Source of the DNA: Dysgonomonas sp. PF1-14
Lineage (GTDB): Bacteria; Bacteroidota; Bacteroidia; Bacteroidales; Dysgonomonadaceae
Reading direction: 5' to 3'
Assembly: GCF_029892965.1 (NCBI RefSeq)
Contig: NZ_JARXWN010000015.1
Span: 48,564 to 112,563 of the forward strand
DNA: 64,000 bases
The notes under the pieces were generated by a model. It made no database searches and was not told the DNA's origin. It saw only the letters and a list, made by a program, of their open reading frames with translations. Shown piece after piece: positions 16,823 to 24,540 of the stretch (positions are counted from its first letter, which is position 1; every line of letters starts with the position of its first letter). Both the position numbers and the translations under genes were made by a program.

Positions 16823-17030
16823 TTTTCATACTCGTGTATAACCAGATACCGAAAATAACACCTATCACACAAAGACCGATGCCCAGTCTTTTAACCCATT
16901 TCTCCGTTTTCAGGCTGTCTTCGTCATACTTTGCCCCACGCATCAGCGTGCGCGGACTAAAGATCATGAACAGACCAAAAGCGAACATAAAAATAGCGTA
17001 TAGATAATCGTAATTAGTGAACTTTAGCAT
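16815..17030 (-). CDS. Small two-TM membrane protein
   Basis: The 71-residue protein MLKFTNYDYLYAIFMFAFGL... has two membrane segments (about 9-25 and 49-67) separated by RTLMRGAKYDEDSLKTEKWVKRLG. The frame opens further upstream (17102), but that part lies inside the preceding GT-C-like gene; ATG 17030 overlaps that gene's end by 17 bases and is preferred. It overlaps the VTT-protein gene by eight bases. Function unknown; the tight coupling suggests it works with its neighbours. Confidence 0.7.
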   Translation of the reverse strand: MLKFTNYDYLYAIFMFAFGLFMIFSPRTLMRGAKYDEDSLKTEKWVKRLGIGLCVIGVIFGIWLYTSMKNA

Positions 17031-18705
17031 TGTTGTTATCTTTAAATGTTTTTTTTCTTCTTTGTACAAATATATAAATACATAACGCAAAAACAGCCAC
17101 AATGGTTATATACCAACTCACTTTTTGTAAAGTTGTTCCTGCATAATACACTTTTAGTTCGCCCGAATGATCGACCGGAATCTGTATCAACCCATGATGG
17201 CTTTGCTCTATGAGAACTTCTTTACCGTTGAGCTTTGCAATATATCCTTTATAGTAAAACAATGGTAGTTCCAAAGAATCTGCATTCTGAACCGTTATAT
17301 CAGCGCTGAATATTTTTTCGTCTCTCCTTTGTCCTTTCACCTCAACCCCGTTATGCAAACTGATAATACTATCACCTCGCTCCTGTATAAAGTAAGCTGA
17401 CTCTACACGCTCGGGCACATACTCGGCACCATTCAGATAAAAGAAGTTTCCGGGCGCAGGTGTAGCATTCGACTCTGTAATATATGTTTCCTGCATATAC
17501 TTATAATTGTCGCTATGCATGTACAAGGTTACCACTGTACAAAGCACGATGAAAACGACAACAATCATCCGCTGCCTGTTTTTTGTAAATAGCTGCGACA
17601 GGTAGTAAGCCCCTGCAATAGCAAAAAAGAAAGTAACAAACAAAAACAAACGCGACGGATATTGTATAAAGGATAGCAGGGTAAAAGGAAACCGTCCCCA
17701 AGGGAAGATGCTGGAGGAGGCGATAAGGTAGAATACACCGATAAATACGCCTGTATCCACGCCTCTCAGTAGTTTGTTGTCACCTTTTATAAAAAAGCGT
17801 AACCAAACCAGAATGACCAGCAGGATGCCTATTCCCACTATCATTATATCTTTCGGGAAGACAAAACCACAAAGCAAAGCCCAGATGAAATACAGAGGGG
17901 TGAGCTTGGTGCGTGACGGTAGCGACCAGTCATTATCTTCGTATCTGAAAGTATTTGACTGTATCTGTTCCAGTAACGGGAAAATATAGGAAGATGTTAT
18001 TGCTAGTGCGACTACCCCTACAAGAGCAAGGTAGAAAAACCGCTTCGGTTCTTTTACAAAATCTTTATAATAAACCGCAAGGAATATAAGAACTGTGATA
18101 AAGATCAGCACAGTAGATATAACGTGCGAAAAGATCATCAGGCTGAATCCGATGGCGATAATATACCATTTTCTGTAATCTCCTTTTATAATATAATAAA
18201 GTCCCCAGAAAATAAGTGGTAAAAACGTGAAGGCAAACACCTCACCCAAGGCTCCGCGATGATAAATATCAAAAAGCCTGTAGACCGAAAAAGTATAGAG
18301 AATAGCAGCAAGAAGAGCCACATACGGATTCTTAAAGACCGTTTTCACCATGCCATACATAAACAGCCCGCAAAGGATGGTCATTGTAAAAAGCATTACC
18401 TCATAGGCCGGATATGCTCCGGTGAAAACGCCCAGAATGGCAAAAGGCAGCAGAATAATATCGGAATAGAATACCTTGCTCAGATAGCCGTAGCCAAGTG
18501 CCGCCACGTAATCGGTATAGAAGGGGAAATTCCCTTCGCGCAAAGCAGTGATTAGCGCATCGAAACGTGTCAGGTGAAAATAGTAGTCGTAACCCGGATG
18601 CTCGTAGACAGGACCATATACTAGTGTCATAAATGCGGACAAAAGTACCAGTAGACCGAAAAACAAACGGAACTGTGATTTACTGTTATTTTCTATACCT
18701 GTCAT
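17014..18705 (-). CDS. Polytopic GT-C/YfhO-like membrane protein, paralog 1 (563 aa)
   Basis: This is the last transcribed of four tandem paralogs. It has about 12 membrane helices and a C-terminal periplasmic-type beta region. Shared features in all four are GYDYYFH (D40, first loop), FYSD (D82), YHRGALGE (R150, E155), FPWGRFPF and LPLFYYKGYIAKLNG near the end. An acidic residue in the first extracytoplasmic loop and the multi-helix layout match GT-C glycosyltransferases. The family resembles PF10131 (PTPS-related membrane protein) and the YfhO group. ATG 18705 overlaps the end of paralog 2 by four bases. Donor and acceptor are unknown; a polyprenyl-phosphate sugar donor would be the default expectation. 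Confidence 0.8.
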   Translation of the reverse strand: MTGIENNSKSQFRLFFGLLVLLSAFMTLVYGPVYEHPGYDYYFHLTRFDALITALREGNFPFYTDYVAALGYGYLSKVFYSDIILLPFAILGVFTGAYPAYEVMLFTMTILCGLFMYGMVKTVFKNPYVALLAAILYTFSVYRLFDIYHRGALGEVFAFTFLPLIFWGLYYIIKGDYRKWYIIAIGFSLMIFSHVISTVLIFITVLIFLAVYYKDFVKEPKRFFYLALVGVVALAITSSYIFPLLEQIQSNTFRYEDNDWSLPSRTKLTPLYFIWALLCGFVFPKDIMIVGIGILLVILVWLRFFIKGDNKLLRGVDTGVFIGVFYLIASSSIFPWGRFPFTLLSFIQYPSRLFLFVTFFFAIAGAYYLSQLFTKNRQRMIVVVFIVLCTVVTLYMHSDNYKYMQETYITESNATPAPGNFFYLNGAEYVPERVESAYFIQERGDSIISLHNGVEVKGQRRDEKIFSADITVQNADSLELPLFYYKGYIAKLNGKEVLIEQSHHGLIQIPVDHSGELKVYYAGTTLQKVSWYITIVAVFALCIYIFVQRRKKTFKDNNNAKVH

Positions 18706-20390
18706 TTCTGTATTTTAGGTTCTTTCTTCTTTCGCGATACAAATATATAAATACAAAATGCCAATGCACTAAGAAGTGTTATATACCAGCTGATTTTCTG
18801 CACCATAGTTCCTCTATAATAAACTTCTATTTTGCCTGATTCATCGGTGGGAACAGTCAGCAGCCCCCAATCGCTTTGCCCTATCGGAATATTTTTCCCA
18901 TTCAAAGTGGCATTGTATCCCTTATAATAAAGCAGGGGTAATTCGAGTGCAGCAGGGCTGTCAACAATCACATCGAAACGGGTAATGCCTTCGCTTTTAA
19001 CCAGATTGGATATGGCTACTGTAGCAGGCTGCGCCTTTATGCTGTCGCCCCGTTCGTGTATCAGGCGGTAAGACGGTACACTGGCTGGCATATATTCACG
19101 TCCACCCAGATAATACTCGTTGTCTACGGATGGTATTCCTGTAAACAATTCGGGAACAGCAGTCTTTGCCTGCGACTGCCAGTATATGTAGCTGTTGTTG
19201 GTGACAACGATCGTAATCACTGCGAAAAAGACGATAACCGCTCCTGCCGCCAGCTGTTGTTTTCTCGACTTGAGGATCAGCATCAGGTAATACGCTCCAG
19301 CAATAGCAAAGAAAAATATGACAAATTCATACAGCCGCCAGGGGAACTGTATAAAGCCCAATGGCAAACGTCCCCAAGGGAAGATAAAAGACATCACGAT
19401 CATGTAAGCTATCCCGATCAAAGCGCATATATCGGCGATACGGATAAGAGACGATTTTTCGCGGATAAACAAGCGCAGAATAACAAGAATAATCAATAAT
19501 GGGCCTGTACCACTCATATTGCTGCCCCACTGGTTAAATACTCCGCTAAGCATTCCCCATCCCATTTCCTTGATACTGAGCTTTGTCTGTCCTGTTATAT
19601 TCACAGCATGGCTGTAATTGAATGTATTGGATGCCATCTGCTCAAACATTGGCAGAATATAGGACGCTGTTAGCAATACGGTAACCGCAGTTGCCAGTAA
19701 TAAATAGCCGATACGCTTCGGCTCTTTTATAAGCGGTTTGTAACAAACGAGTACAACTATGGCAAGTGTAATGAATGTGAGGAAAGAGGACAACAGATGG
19801 GTATAAAGTAAAAGGGTATAACCGATAGCCAGTAAATACCATTTGCGGCTATCGCCTGCTATGATATGGTAAAGTCCCAGAAATATAAGCGGAAGAAAGG
19901 TAAAAGAGATAGATTCGCCTAATGCACCGCGATTGTACCAATCGAAAAGATGATATGCCGAGAAGGTATAGAGTATGGCACTGAACGATGCCATCATCCG
20001 GTTATCGAAAACGGTTTTTACAGCATGATACATAAACAGTCCGCATAGGAAAGTCAATGTAAAGATCATTACATTATAAGCTGCTACCGGCCCGATAAGC
20101 AAGCCTATCGCAGCAAAGGGCAGAAGCATAAGATCGGGATAGAAAGCTTTGGTAAAATAACCATACCCTTCCATAGCGTTGAAATCGAGGTAAATCGGAT
20201 ATTTACCAGCCTGCAATGCTTCCATCAGAACATTGAAACGCCTGAAATTGAAGAAATAATCGTGCCCTCCATATTCCGACACAGGCGCAAACCAGCACAC
20301 CATGAACAGGGATAAGGTGAACAAAACAAACAGGAACAGCGGGTAATCATACCTGCTATCCTTCATTTTTATTTCAGATTGAAGATTCAT
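18702..20390 (-). CDS. Polytopic GT-C/YfhO-like membrane protein, paralog 2
   Basis: The protein (562 residues from 20390) carries the family motifs in the same order as its neighbours: GHDYFFNFRR near the N-terminus, AFYPD, YNRGALGES, FPWGRLPLGF and LPLLYYKGYNATLNG near the C-terminus. Two starts are plausible: ATG 20390, which overlaps the end of paralog 3 by 17 bases, and ATG 20366, which lies just after it. The frame open to 20450 is probably untranslated there. It ends with a 4-bp overlap into paralog 1. Function as for paralog 1; its different loop residues could mean a different sugar or acceptor. Confidence 0.78.
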   Translation of the reverse strand: MNLQSEIKMKDSRYDYPLFLFVLFTLSLFMVCWFAPVSEYGGHDYFFNFRRFNVLMEALQAGKYPIYLDFNAMEGYGYFTKAFYPDLMLLPFAAIGLLIGPVAAYNVMIFTLTFLCGLFMYHAVKTVFDNRMMASFSAILYTFSAYHLFDWYNRGALGESISFTFLPLIFLGLYHIIAGDSRKWYLLAIGYTLLLYTHLLSSFLTFITLAIVVLVCYKPLIKEPKRIGYLLLATAVTVLLTASYILPMFEQMASNTFNYSHAVNITGQTKLSIKEMGWGMLSGVFNQWGSNMSGTGPLLIILVILRLFIREKSSLIRIADICALIGIAYMIVMSFIFPWGRLPLGFIQFPWRLYEFVIFFFAIAGAYYLMLILKSRKQQLAAGAVIVFFAVITIVVTNNSYIYWQSQAKTAVPELFTGIPSVDNEYYLGGREYMPASVPSYRLIHERGDSIKAQPATVAISNLVKSEGITRFDVIVDSPAALELPLLYYKGYNATLNGKNIPIGQSDWGLLTVPTDESGKIEVYYRGTMVQKISWYITLLSALAFCIYIFVSRKKKEPKIQK

Positions 20391-22080
20391 CTTCAGATAA
20401 AGATTGCTTTTGCTTGCGGACTGACACAAAAATGTAAATGCACAGACCAATAATACTTAGCACTGAAAGGAACCAGCCTACTTGCTGTGCCACAGTGCCG
20501 TCATAATACACTTCCACACTTCCCGAACGGTCTGCGTGTATCTCTACCAATCCGTTGTTGCTTTCACTCACCGGAATGGTCTGATCATCCAGTGTAGCAG
20601 TATATCCTTTATAGTAAATAAGCGGAAGCTCTAACATTCCGGCATTATCCGATGTCAGGTTGAGGCGTGTATATTTCCCGTTTCTATCAAAACCTGAGAC
20701 ATTTATTGTATCCTCTCCGCTAAGAATGAGATCCCCTCTTTTTTCGATAAAATCGACCGAAGGTACTTTTACGGGAAGGTACTCCGCTCCACCCATATTA
20801 TACGCGTTTGCCGGTTGCGGCACATTTTCTTCTATCGAATTGTAACAACGTACTTCTTTATATATCCGGCTGTCGTTGGCCATTACTACCAATATCATTG
20901 CCACCACCATACACAGGGCGATCAATCCGCGTTTATTCGACTTTATCAGTAGTGACAGATAATATGCTCCTGCCACTGCAAAGAAGAAACTTGAAAATTC
21001 ATAAAATCGCCAAGGCATTTGTATAAAATCGAGTAAACTGAACGGGAACACACTCCAAGGAATAAAAGGCATGGTAAGCACGATGTAGAAAAGCCCAATG
21101 AGTACACCAATATCTGCCATTCTCAGTTTGTCCGACCTGCCACTAACGAACAGGCGTAAGGCAATAACACAGGTCAGCAACAAGCCCGTTCCCGGTATGA
21201 ACAACTGGCGTGGCTGAATAACCCCGCCAAACATTCCCCAGATAATCCAGTGATAATCGAGCGACATATCGCCTGCCTTCATCATTATATTTTTACCGTT
21301 GTAGTAGAATGTATTGGAAAACATCTGTTCGAGCATCGGAAACAGATAGTAACTCACGATAAGTAAAGTGACTACACCTGCAATTACAAGAGAGCGGATT
21401 CGTTTAGGCTCTTTTATCAGCGGTTTATAACAGATAATAAGTATGATCAGCATGGTAAGGAACATCAACACCGAAGATATCAGGTGCGTGAATATTACAA
21501 GGCTGTAGCCGATAGCCAGTATATACCATTTGCGATAGTTGCCGTTTATAATTTCGTAAAGTCCCCAAAAGACAATCGGAATAAATGTAAACGACAATGC
21601 CTCACCTACGGCTGCACGATGATACACATCCAGTATGCGGTAGACACAAAATGTGAATAGTAAAGCTCCTGCCGATGCAGTAAAGGTATTTTTATATACA
21701 CGATTGATAAACATGTATGTAAATACTCCGCACAGCACAGTCGTAGTAAATATTATCGACTGGTAACCGAATTCGGCATTGGTAAGGTTACCGATAATAG
21801 CAAACGGAATAAGGATAACATCGGAATAAAATGCTTTGGCGAAATAACCGTAACCTGCCATTGCACTATAATCGAGATAGATAAGGAAAGGGCTGATCTT
21901 TAGTCCGTCCATCAGCGCCATCAGCCGCCTGTAATGGAAAAAGAAATCGTGACCGGGACACAGCGGCCGGTACAACAGCATCATAGCCAGTGTAAGGATC
22001 ACAAGCACAACGAGGAACAACCAGAAGTGGCTTTTCCTGTTAGCGGCTATTTTGCTTAAAAGAAGTTCGATTTTCCCCAT
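20374..22080 (-). CDS. Polytopic GT-C/YfhO-like membrane protein, paralog 3 (568 aa)
   Basis: Family motifs are GHDFFFHYRR (first loop), AFYSD, YHRAAVGEA, IPWSVFPFSL and LPLIYYKGYTATLDD. Compared with the others, YHRGALGE has become YHRAAVGE and PWGR has become PWSV, so this copy has diverged in two otherwise constant motifs. It has about 12 helices with the usual beta-rich tail and a final membrane helix (GWFLSVLSIIGLCIYIFV). It begins nine bases after the end of paralog 4 and overlaps the start of paralog 2, so the four genes are certainly co-transcribed. Confidence 0.8.
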   Translation of the reverse strand: MGKIELLLSKIAANRKSHFWLFLVVLVILTLAMMLLYRPLCPGHDFFFHYRRLMALMDGLKISPFLIYLDYSAMAGYGYFAKAFYSDVILIPFAIIGNLTNAEFGYQSIIFTTTVLCGVFTYMFINRVYKNTFTASAGALLFTFCVYRILDVYHRAAVGEALSFTFIPIVFWGLYEIINGNYRKWYILAIGYSLVIFTHLISSVLMFLTMLIILIICYKPLIKEPKRIRSLVIAGVVTLLIVSYYLFPMLEQMFSNTFYYNGKNIMMKAGDMSLDYHWIIWGMFGGVIQPRQLFIPGTGLLLTCVIALRLFVSGRSDKLRMADIGVLIGLFYIVLTMPFIPWSVFPFSLLDFIQMPWRFYEFSSFFFAVAGAYYLSLLIKSNKRGLIALCMVVAMILVVMANDSRIYKEVRCYNSIEENVPQPANAYNMGGAEYLPVKVPSVDFIEKRGDLILSGEDTINVSGFDRNGKYTRLNLTSDNAGMLELPLIYYKGYTATLDDQTIPVSESNNGLVEIHADRSGSVEVYYDGTVAQQVGWFLSVLSIIGLCIYIFVSVRKQKQSLSEDESSI

Positions 22081-22089
22081 CCTTATATT

Positions 22090-23769
22090 TTATTCTCTTC
22101 TCTTCCAGACAATAAATACTATCAATACTAAAATGGCAATCATGGATATATAGAAAGTCACTTTCTGCATTGTTGTTCCTGCATACCATGCTTTTACCTC
22201 TCCCGAACGATTGACAGGCACAGCAATAAGCCCTTTGTCGCTCTCTTCAAAATATACCTTTTCACCGTTCAATGTAACGGCATAGCCATAATAATAGAGA
22301 AGCGGTAATATCACCGTATCGGTACGATTAACCGAAATATGAAGCGAAGTAACATTATAGTCACGTTTCAGATTTGTTACCTCCGTATCTTCATTCCCCG
22401 TTTCTGCAACCTCGCCTCTGTCGCGTATATATTCTATATTCGGCAAACGTGCCGGAAAATATTCTCCACCAATGGTATGATACCTGTTACCAAAGGCCGG
22501 CTGCTCGCTGGTGGTGACATTTCCTTCTATATTTTTTGGAAAAAGTGTTTTAAAGTTTTCGCTGTGTATATAGGTTGTAATCAGTGTCGCCACAACGATA
22601 ACGGCAAAAGCCGCCATGCGCTGCCTGCTCTTAGTCAGCAGCAAAGATAAATAGTATCCGCCCGCTATTGCAAAGAAAAAGGAAACAAATTCATACAATC
22701 GCCAAGGATATTGTATAAATGAAAGAATATTGAACGGAAAACGGCCCCAAGGGAAAATGCGGGAAGTGGCTATAATAAAAAGAATACCGATAACGACACC
22801 TATATCTGCTGCCCTGAGCCGATCCGTCTTGTGTCCTTTTATAAAAAAGCGCAGGAAGATAATGGAGGTAAGGATAATACCTACTCCCGTCCAAAGTATA
22901 TTGGGATAAGCAATACCACTGACAAATCCCCACAGTAAAATATCGAAATCCACCTTACCGTATCCGGCACCGCCGCCCGGCGTACGGGCATCGAGATAGA
23001 ACGAATTAGAGCTGAGCTGCTCCAATGTAGGGAAGATATAGTAAGAAGTGATGACCAAAGTAACCACACCCGCCAGCATCAGATAAGCGATGCGCTTAGG
23101 TTCTCTGATCAGAGATTTGCAGTAAACAAGTAATAGAATGAGCAGGGTGACAAACATCAGCACTGATGCTATCGTATGGGTATAAATCAGCAGGCTGTAA
23201 CCTATGGCTAACACATACCATTTACGGTAATCGCCTTTAACTATATAATACAATCCAAGAAAAACGATGGGCAGAAAGGTGAACGAAAGCCCTTCGGATA
23301 ATGCGCCCCGCTGATAAAAGTCATACAGACGGTAGACGGCAAAAGTATAAAGTAGAGAGCTTACAGCCGCAGCATACCTGCTCTTGAAGATTACCCTGAC
23401 AGTATGGTACATCAGCACACCACACAATATGGTCATGGTGAACACCATAGCATCGTAAGCAAAGTATGTACTGGAGAAAACTCCGATGAAAGCGAACGGA
23501 ATAAGTATGAGATCGGGATAGAATCCCTTGATAAAATAGCCGTATCCTTCGGCATTTACATAATCTATATAAACAGGATATGAACCATGCCGCAAGGCAT
23601 CGATCAGCACATCTAGCCTACGGAAATGAAAGAAAAAATCGAAACCGGAATAAGACGATGACGGCCCGTTGCACCACATTGTAAACAATGTGAGAATAAC
23701 CAGAATGGAAAAGAATATCCAGTATTGGTTTTTCCCGCTTTGTTCTATTTTATTTAAAATATTGTGCAT
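22090..23769 (-). CDS. Polytopic GT-C/YfhO-like membrane protein, paralog 4 (559 aa)
   Basis: This is the first transcribed of the four paralogs. Its motifs are GFDFFFHFRR, GFYPD, YQRGALSEG, FPWGRFPFNI and LPLLYYYGYAVTLNGE; the YYKGY lysine of the other copies is tyrosine here. The hydrophobic profile suggests 11-13 helices. The C-terminal region carries the fold seen in YfhO-like proteins and a last helix VTFYISMIAILVLIVFIVW. A short membrane-protein gene lies 69 nt upstream on the same strand. No TAnnTTTG promoter was found directly in front, so the run may start further upstream. Confidence 0.8.
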   Translation of the reverse strand: MHNILNKIEQSGKNQYWIFFSILVILTLFTMWCNGPSSSYSGFDFFFHFRRLDVLIDALRHGSYPVYIDYVNAEGYGYFIKGFYPDLILIPFAFIGVFSSTYFAYDAMVFTMTILCGVLMYHTVRVIFKSRYAAAVSSLLYTFAVYRLYDFYQRGALSEGLSFTFLPIVFLGLYYIVKGDYRKWYVLAIGYSLLIYTHTIASVLMFVTLLILLLVYCKSLIREPKRIAYLMLAGVVTLVITSYYIFPTLEQLSSNSFYLDARTPGGGAGYGKVDFDILLWGFVSGIAYPNILWTGVGIILTSIIFLRFFIKGHKTDRLRAADIGVVIGILFIIATSRIFPWGRFPFNILSFIQYPWRLYEFVSFFFAIAGGYYLSLLLTKSRQRMAAFAVIVVATLITTYIHSENFKTLFPKNIEGNVTTSEQPAFGNRYHTIGGEYFPARLPNIEYIRDRGEVAETGNEDTEVTNLKRDYNVTSLHISVNRTDTVILPLLYYYGYAVTLNGEKVYFEESDKGLIAVPVNRSGEVKAWYAGTTMQKVTFYISMIAILVLIVFIVWKRRE

Positions 23770-23838
23770 AGAGCAAATTTAAATTTCCGGTAAAGATAAT
23801 CAGAAAGATTTATTCGGACTTTTTTTAAGAGACATGAA

Positions 23839-24312
23839 TTATTCTTTCCTATCTATTGCCTTCCATACTGACCATCCACTTAACAATATATACAAAGTGT
23901 AGAATACACATAAAACCTTTACGGATAAGAATGATTCACCTGATCGTCTGTCATAATCGAAAAAATAATTATACCATTGTGTTTTGTATAAGAGCGATTT
24001 CAATGGATCTTCCAACAGCAGCCACGTAACCATCGCAAGAGAAGATACAATAATCAGCAAAACCGTAAAGGACAAAACAGCTTTTACACAGGATTCCAGC
24101 GAAAATTCTTCACCGATACCCCTGACAAAGAAAAAATAGCCCAGAAAACCTGTCAAAATGGGATATAAGGATAAAAGCACAAGCCTATGATCGTAGCTCG
24201 GTGTATTGGAATAAAAATCTACAGCCTTAAACTCGAGACTGCAAATGAATGGATAGACTATTATAAACAGAAATAATAGCACAAACCTAAGTTTTGGGCT
24301 AATAAAAAACAT
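23839..24312 (-). CDS. Hypothetical membrane protein (157 aa)
   Basis: The protein has four predicted membrane helices (about 8-24, 46-62, 80-98 and 132-150) and no recognised domain. A soluble loop between helices 3 and 4 contains WYNYFFDYDRRSGES. It lies 69 nt upstream of the four GT-C-like genes and reads the same way, so it may be the first gene of that operon. The 228-nt gap to polA contains a C-tract near 24390-24397 but no clear promoter or terminator. Confidence 0.6.
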   Translation of the reverse strand: MFFISPKLRFVLLFLFIIVYPFICSLEFKAVDFYSNTPSYDHRLVLLSLYPILTGFLGYFFFVRGIGEEFSLESCVKAVLSFTVLLIIVSSLAMVTWLLLEDPLKSLLYKTQWYNYFFDYDRRSGESFLSVKVLCVFYTLYILLSGWSVWKAIDRKE

Positions 24313-24540
24313 ATTAAAAAGTATATAGTCCTGTTATGAATTAGATTCTGTCTTCAAAAAGAGGAGAATAGAATTTACAAGTAGCATATATCCCCCCCTA
24401 TGTCTGTTTTACCGGTATCTGTTCATCCCTTATTTCCCCCGAAAACACTTAACAATAGGGGAGATGTTAGAATAATCTATAAAACTACTTTATAGAAATG
24501 TTTGATTTGTGTGTGCGATAAAGTAGGTATAGCAAATATA

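Noticed and set aside
24385..24400. C-tract between polA and the membrane-protein gene
   Set aside because: Short homopolymer with no adjacent gene start; no evidence for phase variation.
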